A stretch of DNA of 64,000 nucleotides from WHSW01 sp963842795 (GCA_963842795.1 CAWJHV010000009.1:62001-126000); one strand, 5' to 3'. Counted from the first letter of the stretch, positions 27,201 to 34,866 are shown. Program-made: numbers and translations. Notes: a model not told the origin generated them from the sequence alone.

Positions 27201-27902
27201 GCCCTGGCCGCCCGTGCCGCCCGAACCGCCGGCGCCCCCGTTGCCGCCGCGGCCGCCGAAGGCGACGTTCTCGGTCAGCGTGTCGTTGACGAGGGTGACG
27301 TGGCCGCTTGCGCCGATGAAGATCGAGCCACCCGAGGCGCCGGCGCCGGCGGCGCCGGCGGCTCCCGCGCTGCCCGGCGTTCCCGGGCCTCCGGGGGACC
27401 CGTTTTCGCCGACGTCGCTGCCGTCGATGCAGCCGCCGGAGGTGCCCCCGTTACCCGTGGAGCCGTCGCCGCCCAGCGTGCCGCCGGTGCCGCTCGCGGC
27501 CGTGGGCGCCGCGGCGCCGCGGGCCCAGCCGTTTTGCAGCGTCATCCCGTCGAGCTCGAGCGTCCCGGAGACCGTGAAGTGCCGAACGAAGTCGCCGCCG
27601 TCGAGCGTGACTGAGTGACCGTTGGCGTTGAGGACGACGCTCTTGCCGTTGGCGACGTTGAGCGTGCTGGTCAGCGTGAGCGAGCAGTTGACGCCGAAGT
27701 CGTAGCTGCCGCCGGCGGCGACCGCGGCCTGCAACGTCGGCTGGTCGCAGGTCGTGATCGTCGCCGCCGCGGCGCCGCCGGGAGCGGCGGCGCCGAGCGC
27801 GAGGCCTGCCGAGACGGCCGCCGAGAGCATGAGTAGACGCCGCCACCCGGGCGACGCTTCCCCCTTGCAAAGCTCGGTCATGGCGCGATGCAACGCGCGC
27901 AT
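24252..27902 (-). CDS. giant glycine-rich secreted protein with beta-helix-like repeats
   Basis: The 1,216-residue protein has a signal peptide (LLMLSAAVSAGLALGAAAPGGAAAA) and a short folded N-terminus with two cysteines and CSLP-like rungs (TSTLNVANGKSVVLNANGHSVTLDGG). From ~residue 115 it is dominated by GGxGG/GGAGG triplets. These are broken about every 90-110 residues by a conserved rung such as GGAIYNRGSLSITGGSITSN. The pattern resembles PE_PGRS-type and parallel-beta-helix surface proteins, but there is no PE domain. No transmembrane anchor or sortase motif is seen at the C-terminus (LPGTATIPDHN). It is convergent with the RmlC-like gene. Adhesion or matrix roles are inference. Confidence 0.85.
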   Translation of the reverse strand: MRALHRAMTELCKGEASPGWRRLLMLSAAVSAGLALGAAAPGGAAAATITTCDQPTLQAAVAAGGSYDFGVNCSLTLTSTLNVANGKSVVLNANGHSVTLDGGDFVRHFTVSGTLELDGMTLQNGWARGAAAPTAASGTGGTLGGDGSTGNGGTSGGCIDGSDVGENGSPGGPGTPGSAGAAGAAGAGASGGSIFIGASGHVTLVNDTLTENVAFGGRGGNGGAGGSGGTGGQGGFGGAGAQGFRPPVGLTCPGGAAGNGAIGGAGGHGGDGGSGGAGGAGLGGAIYNRGSLSITGGSITSNVAAGGDGGTGGNGGAGGRGGAGGGGGAGGSDSLAPAAGGRGGRGGASGDSGAGGAGGAAGAGRGGGIYSTGSLSISGTTLSANQAHSGTGGRGGTSGLQSPGALGGDGGLGGGATESGGTGANGGDGGTGADGSAGGNGGAGGPGATGQGGAVFVSGSATAQIANATFTGNSAGGGNGGNGGFGGFANFAGKGGKGGNGTTGPAGGKGGDAGNGGDGGSGSPGGAGGAGGPGAVGQGGAIYATASLVAQNDQFQNNVVGGGGGGVGGNGGTGASGGFGGSPGVAGAGGNGDSESKTGGDGGTGGNGGTGGTGGNGGIGGKGGAAAAGQGGAIFQGPSRSLTITGGVFTTNAARGGLGGGGGGGGAGGTSAISSNFATQGGIGGAAGGGFSVTSGSGSGGNGGAGGAGGRGSMSSQPGAGGAAGAGGAGGAASGGALQNRGNATVAASFTGDQAIGGAGGRGGFGGSGGSGGAGGLGARAGTAGGGGAGGPTDADGGGGGAGASGGAGGTGPGGTPGSVGARGGNGGSAQGGAIYNAAGAVITLSGGPISSATATGGAGGEGGSGGPGGAGNSVGLVGGAASSGGNGGLGHGSGGGGQGGTGGTGVRALSPGVAGRGGNGGPAGMGGNAQGGGLFNSGEATLGGFGVNLDRAIGGVGGRGGDGGTGGAGGSGGNGGLGANGGNGGAAGGAGGNAGRGGAGASGRGAATGGTGGNGGKGGSGFGGGIYNYEPPAAPNPSTILRLDHISFSNDSAKGGDGGAAGRGGGGGPGGGGGSGGSGGNGAGGEPPTGPAPGGRGGNGGNGGKGGNGGAGGSGGNGSGGAYITDVPLIVNTANTFSANTVVAGAIGHGDCGPNPAFPGCGGAGGFLGHGASGGLGGGGDSTLDGQDGLDGIAGTSGNNGTNGLPGTATIPDHN

Positions 27903-28072
27903 CGTTTCCCATCCGGGGTGGCCTTGTCAAGAAGCCGGCCCTGAACCAGCGCCGGGTCAGATGGCTCGAGGAGCGTGGCGGTAGGCGCGTCCGAGGCGCG
28001 CAGACGCCCGCTGCATCGGGGAGACTGAGCGTGTGTGCGCCGGATGTATGAGACCAGGCGCGTGAGCGTCTG

Positions 28073-28843
28073 ATGCTGACTCAGGTGGCCGACGGCGTGT
28101 GGGTCCGGCAGAGCGAGTGGGTCTGGACCAATTCCATCGTGGTGCGCGGGGAGGACGGGTTGATCCTGGTCGATCCCGGCATCGAAGGTTCCGAGCTCAA
28201 CCAACTCGCGGATGACCTGGACCGGCTCGGCATTCCGGTGGTCGCCGGGTTCTCCACCCATCCCCACTGGGACCACCTGCTCTGGCATGCCCGGTTCGGC
28301 GACGTGCCGCGCTACGCCACCGCCGCCGGCGCCCACGTTGCCGGTGAAACCCGAGAGCAGCAGCAGGCGGCGGCGGAGGAGGAGGGCTCGTCGGACGTCC
28401 CTCTCGAACTGATCGCTCTCGTCACCCCGCTGCCCGCGGACGGCGGACCCGTGCCGGGCGAGATCATCGAGCATCAGGCGCACGCTGTCGGTCACGCCGC
28501 GATCCTCCTCGCGGACCGTGGCGTCCTGCTCGCCGGCGACATGTTCTCCGACATCCTGATCCCGCTCTTCGACTCTCGCCAAGACGATCAGGTGGGCGCC
28601 TACGAGACGGCACTCGACCAGCTGGATGAGGCCGTTGGATGGGTCGATGTCCTGGTCCCCGGCCACGGCGCCGTCGCCGAGGGTCCCGAGGTGGCGGCCC
28701 GCCTCGCCAACGATCGCGCCTATATCGACGCGCTGCGGCGAGGAGAGGAACCGGTCGACTCACGTCTGAAGGCCTCGGACTGGCTCTCCGGCCCCCACCG
28801 GTCGAACCTGGAGCAGGCCGCCGAGGGAAGGGAGGGCAGATGA
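28073..28843 (+). CDS. MBL-fold metallohydrolase
   Basis: The 256-residue protein has the complete metallo-beta-lactamase-fold metal site: THPHWDHLLWH (HxHxDH), a His in HAVGHAAI, an Asp in LLAGDMFSD and a terminal His in VPGHGAV. The N-terminus (VADGVWVRQSEWVWTNSIVV) is that of the glyoxalase II-like/hydroxyacylglutathione-hydrolase-related subgroup. It lies 170 bases from the glycine-rich gene, divergently. The substrate is unknown: small thioester, lactone or phosphodiester are all possible. The ATG at 28073 follows a GCGTCTG context without a strong ribosome-binding site. Confidence 0.87.
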   Translation: MLTQVADGVWVRQSEWVWTNSIVVRGEDGLILVDPGIEGSELNQLADDLDRLGIPVVAGFSTHPHWDHLLWHARFGDVPRYATAAGAHVAGETREQQQAAAEEEGSSDVPLELIALVTPLPADGGPVPGEIIEHQAHAVGHAAILLADRGVLLAGDMFSDILIPLFDSRQDDQVGAYETALDQLDEAVGWVDVLVPGHGAVAEGPEVAARLANDRAYIDALRRGEEPVDSRLKASDWLSGPHRSNLEQAAEGREGR

Positions 28844-28910
28844 AGACCACCGGCCCTGTCCATGCGTCCCGGAGGGTTCGCTGGTCCCCATCGTCCACGG
28901 CCGCGGACGT

Positions 28911-29219
28911 TTAGGCGGACAAGGGATTCCCGTCGTCTGTGCAGGGATGAGTCACCTCCACGCCCTCCGCGTGGGTTTCCTCCTCGATGACCGTGAGCAC
29001 CTCCTCCATCTCGGTCGGCCGGATGCCTCCGCTCTCATTTGCGAAGGGGTGGTCCAGGAACCACACCAGCAGCAGTGCGGCCGTCGCCATGGCGGCGACC
29101 GAAGCCACGGCGCAGGCCTGAACGACGAAGCTGCCCCGGCGATCGGCGCCCAGCACGATCCATCCGACCGTCAGTAACGCCCCCAGGATCAGCACGAACC
29201 ACAGCGGAGGCGGCGTCAC
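28911..29219 (-). CDS. C-terminal half of a DUF4239 membrane protein
   Basis: This 102-residue frame starts at a GTG at 29219 that overlaps the TGA of the upstream frame (GTGA, 29216-29219). It contains two membrane helices (PPLWFVLILGALLTVGWIVLG and VASVAAMATAALLLVWFLDHPF) and ends with an acidic tail. The segment LDHPFANESGGIRPTEMEEVL matches the end of DUF4239 (bestrophin-like) proteins, while the first half of that domain is in the neighbouring frame. The gene is therefore either split with translational coupling or a frameshifted single gene. The N-terminal half joins at exactly the residue expected. Confidence 0.72.
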   Translation of the reverse strand: MTPPPLWFVLILGALLTVGWIVLGADRRGSFVVQACAVASVAAMATAALLLVWFLDHPFANESGGIRPTEMEEVLTVIEEETHAEGVEVTHPCTDDGNPLSA

Positions 29220-29740
29220 GCGGAGGCCTCGGCAAGCCTCATGCGCCGACCCTCGATGCGTTTGTCCTGTTCCAGCAGAAGTTGCCGGAACTCGGCCTCA
29301 TCGACCAGGGAGCGGACACGGACGTCGAACGTCGCCTCCCTGAAGCGTCTCCCCCAATCCGTCACGACCGGGCTTGCCTCGCCTTCGCGCATCGCCGGCC
29401 ATCCCTGCGCGATCACCGCCCGTCCGTAACAGACCAGCGTCCGCTCAAGGCGCGCATGTTCCTCCGGCGTGAACGCCGCCGCGGTGCGCGTGAGTTCGAG
29501 AACCGCTTGGGCCTCCTGCTCGGCGCCTGTCTTCGCGTCGTTGTAGCTGTCGTACGCCTGGAGCACCACGAATCCGAGCAGGATCGCGAACGCGATGCCG
29601 AGGAAGTCAAACGCTCTGCTGTGCTCCCCGAGCTGCGACGAGAAGCGCTCGTTCATCGGGTTCTGCCGCGCCAACCACAGCACGCCGCAAGAGGCTGCGG
29701 CCACCGCGACAATGATCCCTGCGAGCGCGAAGAGGTTCAT
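29216..29740 (-). CDS. N-terminal half of a DUF4239 membrane protein
   Basis: The 174-residue frame starts at an ATG at 29740. It has an N-terminal helix (LFALAGIIVAVAAASCGVLWLA), a second helix in GIAFAILLGFVVLQAYDSYNDA, then the soluble DUF4239 loop (LERTLVCYGRAVIAQGWPAMREGE) and ends at RRMRLAEASA. In intact relatives this continues directly with the PPLWFV segment found in the next frame. Either a -1 shift near 29216-29219 or re-initiation at the GTGA overlap would rebuild a protein of about 270 residues. The family is described as bestrophin-like, but its activity is unknown. Confidence 0.75.
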   Translation of the reverse strand: MNLFALAGIIVAVAAASCGVLWLARQNPMNERFSSQLGEHSRAFDFLGIAFAILLGFVVLQAYDSYNDAKTGAEQEAQAVLELTRTAAAFTPEEHARLERTLVCYGRAVIAQGWPAMREGEASPVVTDWGRRFREATFDVRVRSLVDEAEFRQLLLEQDKRIEGRRMRLAEASA

Positions 29741-29957
29741 CCGCGGGCGTAAGACTTGCGTGTCCGCCCGGCGGCGTCAAGGTGACGGAGCCAGCATTCC
29801 CGGCCGCCGCGGGTTGCCTGCCGAGGCGTCCCGAGGAGCCTGTCGAAGCCCGCTCGGAAGTGGCCCTTCGGTTGATCGGGGCGATTGGGCCCTCGAATGG
29901 GCCCCTGAGTGTCCGGCCGCGGAAATGGCGGCGGGCGGGGTCCTCAGGAATCGCCGT

Positions 29958-31346
29958 TCACTCGGCGGCCAGACAGACGACCGTCGCATCGTCGCGGAGC
30001 TCCGAGTCGCATGACTCCAAGACCGCGGTGTGGATCTTCCGCACCGTGTCGGCCGCTCCACCGCGCTCGGAGATAAGTGCGGCGGCGATCACGCCGCGGA
30101 GTCCCAGGCCAGCCTGGCCCTCGTCCTCGTTCGCCACGCCATCGGAGAACATCAGCAGCCGCTCACCCGGTTCGAGAGTTGTGGTGTGCTCGCTGGGCTT
30201 CGGGCTCGAGCGCCCGCCGAGCCCGCGGCCGGGCGGCAGGGTGATGATCTCGGGCTCTCGGTTGGCGCGGATGACGATCGGCGGGACATGCCCGCAATTG
30301 ACGAGCTCAAGACGGAAGGTGGCCGGGTCCCACCGCGCCGCGAGAGCGCGCATCTCCGCGTGCGGACCCGGCATCTCCTTGAGCGTGCGGTGCATGAGCA
30401 ATAGCGCGTCGGTGGTCGACCCACCGCTGCGCCGGCTGGCGCGCAGGGCGCCGAGCGCGACCGCGCTGCTCGCGGCGGCCCGGGTGCTCGGCCCGAGGCC
30501 GTCTGCGACCGTGATCCAGACGCCGTCCAGGTTCTCGACGATGTCGAACCAGTCCCCGCCGACGTCGTAGCTGGGCAGCACGTTGCCTGCGACTTCGCCC
30601 CCTGAGATACGCGAGATCCGCGCCGGCAGCAGGCTCTGCTGGATCTCGGCCGCCGCCTTCGGCTGTTTGCGCCGCTGCCCGCGAGCGAACGTGTCCGTGT
30701 AGCGACCGGCGAGCGCGATCGCCGCCGCCGCCTGGCGCGCGATCTCCGTCAGCGGTCGCCGCGGCCGCCCGAGAGTGAGGATGACCCCGGTCGCGCGCCC
30801 GCGCAGCCAGAGCGGCACGACCTCGATCCCCGGCTTGTCCATCAGGCCCGCGCGCAGCTCGGCCAGGCCGTCGGTGTCGAGCTCGGGGCCGATCGCCAGT
30901 GGCGACTCGATCCGCTCGGGCAGGCGCTCGGGTCCGGCGACGCGCAGCAGATGCGAGCCGTCGATGTCGAGGACGTAGAGCGCCAGCGGCACGTCCGCGA
31001 TCCGCTGCGCCTCGGCCACGAGCTGCTCGGGGAGCATCGGCGGCGCGACCACGTCGAAGACGTGGATGCCCTCGAGCGACACCGGGCGCTCGCGGCCCAG
31101 CCGGCCCGCCGGCAGCGGCTGCTCGGGCGCCCGAGCGACGCCGCCGGCCGTCGGCCGAGGCTGCCCGGCCGCCTTGCCGATCGCCGCGAGCAAGTCGCTG
31201 CGCTGGGGAAAGTGACGGTAGAGCGTCGACCGCGCGACCCCGGCCGCGGCGGCGATCTCGCCGAGCGAGGCGCTCGGCGACTGATCGAGCAGCCGCTCCC
31301 CGGCGGCGAGGATCCGGTCACGGTTGCGCTTCGTGTCCGCCCGCAT
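29958..31346 (-). CDS. TetR-type HTH fused to GAF and SpoIIE-type phosphatase
   Basis: The ATG at 31346 directly follows an AGGAGG box; the frame remains open upstream without homology. The 462-residue protein begins with a TetR-like helix-turn-helix (residues ~1-50: RDRILAAGERLL ... AAAGVARSTLYRHFPQRSDL). A GAF-like domain follows (~75-215), then a PP2C-type SpoIIE domain (~225-460) with YDVGGDWFDI, ITVADGLG and a terminal RDDATVVCL. SpoIIE phosphatases reactivate anti-anti-sigma factors in partner switching. Joining one to a TetR HTH is unusual. It sits at the edge of the stress island and upstream, divergently, of a stress-promoter gene. Confidence 0.88.
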   Translation of the reverse strand: MRADTKRNRDRILAAGERLLDQSPSASLGEIAAAAGVARSTLYRHFPQRSDLLAAIGKAAGQPRPTAGGVARAPEQPLPAGRLGRERPVSLEGIHVFDVVAPPMLPEQLVAEAQRIADVPLALYVLDIDGSHLLRVAGPERLPERIESPLAIGPELDTDGLAELRAGLMDKPGIEVVPLWLRGRATGVILTLGRPRRPLTEIARQAAAAIALAGRYTDTFARGQRRKQPKAAAEIQQSLLPARISRISGGEVAGNVLPSYDVGGDWFDIVENLDGVWITVADGLGPSTRAAASSAVALGALRASRRSGGSTTDALLLMHRTLKEMPGPHAEMRALAARWDPATFRLELVNCGHVPPIVIRANREPEIITLPPGRGLGGRSSPKPSEHTTTLEPGERLLMFSDGVANEDEGQAGLGLRGVIAAALISERGGAADTVRKIHTAVLESCDSELRDDATVVCLAAE

Positions 31347-31470
31347 GCGCCTCCTGCCGAGTAGGGGACGGGGTACGACGCGGCCCTCCGCCGGTGTCTG
31401 AAGTGGGACAGGGTACGGACCGCGAGTGTGCCACTTCGGGCCGGCGAGGGCGAGCTCCAACGGCGCGCCG

Positions 31471-31494
31471 GTTTCGGCTCCGTCGCGCGGGTAG
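31471..31494 (+). promoter_or_regulatory. predicted SigB/F-type promoter for PRC-DUF2382 gene
   Basis: A GTTTCG hexamer at 31471-31476 and GGGTAG at 31489-31494 are separated by 12 bases. This fits the GTTT-N12/14-GGGTA consensus of SigB/SigF-type promoters. It lies about 157 bases upstream of the PRC-DUF2382 start, inside the 305-base region between that gene and the divergent phosphatase. Apart from this site I see no other feature in that gap. Confidence 0.65.
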
Positions 31495-31651
31495 CCCGAG
31501 CGAGGACGGCACCGGCCCCGAGGTTCGACCGCCGACAAGTCGAGCAGCGTCGCCTGACTTCCGCGGATTGTGCGTGGCCCGCGGCCGACCGCGTGCCGGC
31601 TCGGCGACCTCATCCAGAGACCAACGGATCAACCACAGCACGGGAGAAGAG

Positions 31652-32392
31652 ATGACCCAGGTAACGGACGCATACGAGTGGAAGGGCCGGACGCTGATCG
31701 ACAGCGACGACCAGAAGATCGGCGAGATCGACGAGATCTACCTCGACACCCAGACCGGGGAGCCCGAGTGGGCGACGGTCAGGACGGGCTTGTTCGGGAC
31801 GAAGACGAGCTTCGTGCCGATCAATCTGGCGTCTCCGAAGGCGGGCAAGGTGCAGGTCGACGCGACCAAGGACCAGGTCAAGGACGCGCCGAAGATCGAT
31901 CCCGCCGGCGAGCTCTCAACCGATGAGGAGCGCGAGCTCTACACCTACTACGGGCGGGAGTACGCCGAGGAGAACGGCTCGGGATCCGAGCGCGAGTCCG
32001 TCGGCGAGGACACCTCGGGACCGACCACCGACGACGCGATGACGCGTTCGGAGGAGGAGCTCGCGGTCGGCACGAGGACGCAGGAGCGCGGTCGCGCCCG
32101 CCTGCGCAAGTACGTCGTCACCGAGCAGGTCGAGACGACCGTCCCGGTTCAGCGCGAGGAGGTCCGCATCGAGCGTGAGCGGATCACTGGCGCCAACGTC
32201 GATGACGCCACGGACGGCCCCGACATCTCCGAGGAAGAGCACGAGGTCGTGCTCAACGAAGAGCAGGTCGTGGTCGAGAAGCAGGTCGTGCCGAAGGAGC
32301 GGGTGCGGATGTCGAAGGACACCGTCACCGAGGACCGGCAGGTCTCCGAGGAGGTCCGCAAGGAGCAGATCGAGGCCGAGGGCGATCGGTAG
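31652..32392 (+). CDS. PRC-barrel and DUF2382 stress protein
   Basis: The ATG at 31652 is preceded by GGGAGAAGAG; the frame is open further upstream without homology. The 246-residue protein has an N-terminal PRC barrel (residues ~5-85: WKGRTLIDSDDQKIGEIDEIYLD). A C-terminal DUF2382 segment (~140-245) is rich in V-E-K repeats (VTEQVETTVPVQREEVRIERE, VVVEKQVVPKERVRM). Such proteins are common in actinobacterial and Deinococcus stress regulons; their role is unknown. It has its own predicted stress promoter and heads a run of stress-type genes. Confidence 0.88.
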   Translation: MTQVTDAYEWKGRTLIDSDDQKIGEIDEIYLDTQTGEPEWATVRTGLFGTKTSFVPINLASPKAGKVQVDATKDQVKDAPKIDPAGELSTDEERELYTYYGREYAEENGSGSERESVGEDTSGPTTDDAMTRSEEELAVGTRTQERGRARLRKYVVTEQVETTVPVQREEVRIERERITGANVDDATDGPDISEEEHEVVLNEEQVVVEKQVVPKERVRMSKDTVTEDRQVSEEVRKEQIEAEGDR

Positions 32393-32486
32393 CGGTCGCG
32401 ATGGCCTCTCAACTGACTGAACTCGTCGGGCTGCCGTTCGCATCGCTGGATGCGATGCGGGCGGCGACCCGGCCAAAGGAGATTCG

Positions 32487-32939
32487 ATGGAACCCGAACG
32501 GAATCTGAACTCGAACTCAAACGCGAGCACGGACCCCAAGGCCAGCGAGGCATCGGTCAGCGAGTTGATGCAGCAGCTGTCGGATCAGACGTCCTCCCTG
32601 GCCCGCAAGGAAATCGAGCTGGCGAAGGCCGAAGTTACGCAGAAGGGCAAGCGCCTGGGGATCGGCGCCGGGGCTTTCGGCGCCGCCGGGATCATCGGGC
32701 TGTTCGCGTTCGGCGCGCTGACGGCGGGCTTGATCCTGCTACTCGGCACCGCCGTCGACGACTGGCTCGCGGCGGTGATCGTCGGCGTTGTTTATGCGGT
32801 CGGGGCAGGCGGCCTCGCGCTCACGGGCAAGCAGCAGGTCGAGGCGGGCTCCCCGCCGGTCCCCGAGCGCGCGATCGAGAGCACAAAGCAAGACGTCGAA
32901 GCGGCGAAAGCCGGATACGAGGAGGGACGCAATGCCTGA
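32487..32939 (+). CDS. Phage_holin_3_6-type (DUF1469) membrane protein
   Basis: The 150-residue protein starts at an ATG with GGAGATTCG upstream. It has a helical soluble part (ELMQQLSDQTSSLARKEIELAKAEVTQKG, residues ~25-55). Two membrane helices follow (AGAFGAAGIIGLFAFGALTAGLILLL and WLAAVIVGVVYAVGAGGLAL), then a charged tail. This is the actinobacterial holin-X/3-6 superfamily pattern. Despite the name, chromosomal members next to DUF3618 genes are not phage lysis proteins. Its stop overlaps the next start by eight bases, so it is coupled to the DUF3618 gene. Confidence 0.83.
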   Translation: MEPERNLNSNSNASTDPKASEASVSELMQQLSDQTSSLARKEIELAKAEVTQKGKRLGIGAGAFGAAGIIGLFAFGALTAGLILLLGTAVDDWLAAVIVGVVYAVGAGGLALTGKQQVEAGSPPVPERAIESTKQDVEAAKAGYEEGRNA

Positions 32940-33285
32940 GAAGAAGCCAAAGGAGCGGACGGCCTCGCCAAGCGAAGAGCCCGTGGCTGTGTCCGCGACG
33001 ACGGCGTCCGCGGACGCGCCGGAGCGCACGCCCGAGCAGATCGAGGCCGAGATCGAGCAGACGCGCGACGACCTGGGCGACACGGTCACCCAGCTCGCCG
33101 AGAAGGCGGACGTGAAGCGGCAGGCCAAGGAGAAGGTCGAGGAAACCAAGCAGGCGGCAGGCGAGAAGGCGAGCCAGGCTCGCGATCGTGCGATCGCCGG
33201 CATCCGCGAGAACCCGGCGCCGGTCGCGGCGGGCGCCGTCGCGTTGCTGGTGATCTTCGTTGTGCTGCGGCGCCGAAGCGGTTAG
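32932..33285 (+). CDS. DUF3618 membrane-anchored protein
   Basis: The ATG at 32932 lies within the end of the holin-like gene after a GGAGGGACGCA box. The 117-residue protein has a low-complexity N-terminus, then the DUF3618 motif ERTPEQIEAEIEQTRDDLGDTVTQLAEK (residues ~35-62). A lysine/glutamate-rich helix follows, and then a C-terminal membrane helix (PVAAGAVALLVIFVVLRRRSG) with a basic end. The family often sits directly behind Phage_holin_3_6 genes, as here. It probably shapes or stabilises the membrane under stress; no enzymatic motif is present. Confidence 0.83.
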   Translation: MPEKKPKERTASPSEEPVAVSATTASADAPERTPEQIEAEIEQTRDDLGDTVTQLAEKADVKRQAKEKVEETKQAAGEKASQARDRAIAGIRENPAPVAAGAVALLVIFVVLRRRSG

Positions 33286-33294
33286 GGCGGCGTC

Positions 33295-33423
33295 ATGGGA
33301 AAGCTCATGGCCGAGGGGGCAATCTTCCGGTTCACGCGCGGCGTGGTCGATCGCGGCACGCGGGTCGCCTTCGCGCGCGCCACGGGCTCGTGGCCCGGTG
33401 ATGAGAAGCCGGATCAGAAGTGA
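33295..33423 (+). CDS. very small basic protein (42 residues)
   Basis: An ATG at 33295 opens a 42-codon frame ending at a TGA at 33423. The reading is MGKLMAEGAIFRFTRGVVDR followed by GTRVAFARATGSWPGDEKPDQK. It is amphipathic and basic in the first half. It fills the gap between DUF3618 and YihY genes exactly, with nine bases before it and twenty after it, and AGGGCGG precedes its start. I do not recognise a family. Its position in the operon and codon pattern support a real gene, but its size makes this uncertain. Confidence 0.5.
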   Translation: MGKLMAEGAIFRFTRGVVDRGTRVAFARATGSWPGDEKPDQK

Positions 33424-33443
33424 GCGACCGGGAGGAGCACCGA

Positions 33444-34481
33444 ATGGCGACCAGAGAAGAGACACGCAAGGCTCAACCGGGGGCACGCGAGGATGCCGAG
33501 GATCGCGACGAGGTCCTCGAGGACGTCGAGCCCGTGCGCGCGGACTACGCGCCCGAGGGGACCGACGCGCGCACCGGCCTGTGGCCGACGCTCAAGCGCA
33601 CGGCCCTCGAGTTCCAAGAGGACAACATGACCGACTGGGCAGCGGCGCTGACCTACTACGGGCTGCTGTCGCTGTTTCCGGCGCTGATCGCGCTCGTCTC
33701 GGTCCTCGGCCTGTTCGGCGATCCGCAGACCACCACGCAGCAGATCACCGACATCGTCACCCAGATCGGCCCGAGCTCGGCGGCCGACACCTTCGCCGGG
33801 CCGATCGAGTCGATCACCTCCAACCGCAGCGCCGCCGGGATCCTGTTCTTCGTCGGGCTGGGAACGGCGCTTTGGTCGGCGTCCGGTTACATCGGCGCGT
33901 TCATGCGGGCCTCCAACATCGCCTGGGAGACGCCGGAGGGACGCTCGTTCTTCAAGCTGCGCCCACTGCAGCTGCTGGTGACCCTCGTGATGGTGATCCT
34001 GCTGGCGGTGGTTGCGCTCGCGCTGGTCATGACCGGCCCGGTCGTACAGGCAGTCGGCGACTCCATCGGCGTCGGCGACACGGCGCTTCAGGTCTGGGAC
34101 ATCGCCAAGTGGCCGGTGTTGCTGGGCGTGGTGATCCTGATCTTCTCGCTGCTGTACTACGCGTCGCCGAACGTCAAGCTCCCGGGCTTCAGGTTCATCA
34201 CCCCGGGCGCGGTCTTCGCGGTCTTCGTCTGGCTCCTCGCCTCGGCCCTGTTCGCCTTCTACGTCGCGAACTTCGGCTCCTACGACAAGACCTACGGGAC
34301 GCTCGGCGGCATCGTCACCCTGCTGGTCTGGATGTGGATCTCGAACCTCGCGCTGCTGTTCGGCATGGAGCTGAACGCCGAGCGCGAGCGCAGCCGCGAG
34401 CTCGACGCCGACGTCCCGCGCGCCGAGCGCGAGATCCAGCTCGAGCCGCGCGCCGAGCCCGACGACCAACGGACCACGTGA
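33444..34481 (+). CDS. YihY/BrkB-family membrane protein (copy 1)
   Basis: The ATG at 33444 is chosen because GGAGGAG lies seven bases before it; a GTG at 33420 is the alternative. The 345-residue protein has a charged N-terminal tail. The family signature MTDWAAALTYYGLLSLFPALIALVSVLGL follows, then six membrane helices and the motif PGAVFAVFVWLLASALFAFYVANFGSYDKTYG, ending in a charged tail. YihY proteins were once called tRNA-processing RNase BN, but they are membrane proteins of unsettled function. A second copy lies at 38168-39058. Confidence 0.9.
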   Translation: MATREETRKAQPGAREDAEDRDEVLEDVEPVRADYAPEGTDARTGLWPTLKRTALEFQEDNMTDWAAALTYYGLLSLFPALIALVSVLGLFGDPQTTTQQITDIVTQIGPSSAADTFAGPIESITSNRSAAGILFFVGLGTALWSASGYIGAFMRASNIAWETPEGRSFFKLRPLQLLVTLVMVILLAVVALALVMTGPVVQAVGDSIGVGDTALQVWDIAKWPVLLGVVILIFSLLYYASPNVKLPGFRFITPGAVFAVFVWLLASALFAFYVANFGSYDKTYGTLGGIVTLLVWMWISNLALLFGMELNAERERSRELDADVPRAEREIQLEPRAEPDDQRTT

Positions 34482-34529
34482 TGCTGAGGCTCGCAGCCTC
34501 GACCTCCGACGGACCGGGTCGATCGGCGG

Positions 34530-34608
34530 TGCCCGCTGTCGGCCTCCATATTGGCGGTATTCGGGTCAGCGCCGGGCAGTCGTCGAGGGTGCCAAACGCG
34601 AGACACGC
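34530..34608 (+). repeat. intergenic repeat copy R1
   Basis: This 79-base segment is nearly identical to 36722-36807. It differs by a missing six-base block (CGGTTC), one missing A and a few substitutions. The second copy spans the upstream region and first codons of a DUF1990 gene. In R1 the GGGTAG of copy two has become GGGCAG and no downstream gene follows. R1 is therefore probably the remnant of a duplicated gene start. The rest of the 385-base gap (34482-34866) holds only the candidate promoter listed separately. Confidence 0.75.
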
Positions 34609-34770
34609 CCCAGCCGCGACGGTCCGTCACAGAGGCTTCTCGATACCCAGGGGCTCGCGCTTCGAGCTCGCCACAGTCCGCTCCTGCGACGCCCTTCGGT
34701 CGAACGGTCAGCCCGGGGGCCGAACGGATGGTGACATGAAAGCCGTTCGGCCCGATCTCGTTTTCTTCGC

Positions 34771-34794
34771 AATTTGCGGGGGCATTCCGGGTAG
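34771..34794 (+). promoter_or_regulatory. predicted SigB/F-type promoter for basic-protein gene
   Basis: AATTTG at 34771-34776 and GGGTAG at 34789-34794 are separated by 12 bases. The -10 element is perfect for the SigB/F class while the -35 shares only the TTT core. It lies 72 bases before the start at 34867. Confidence 0.5.
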
Positions 34795-34866
34795 GCGAAG
34801 TTCGAGAACGCGTCACACGGCCCGGCGGGCAAGCTCGCTCGACCGTAGACCGACCGAAGGAGAGAG

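Noticed and set aside
25206..27614. Very long open frame on the plus strand opposite the glycine-rich gene
   Set aside because: It is an alanine/arginine-rich mirror of the GGC-rich repeat on the other strand, with no signal peptide, motif or initiation signal; the minus-strand frame explains the DNA.
32487..32939. Phage lysis holin
   Set aside because: Coupling to DUF3618 and lack of endolysin or other phage genes point to a chromosomal stress-type membrane protein.
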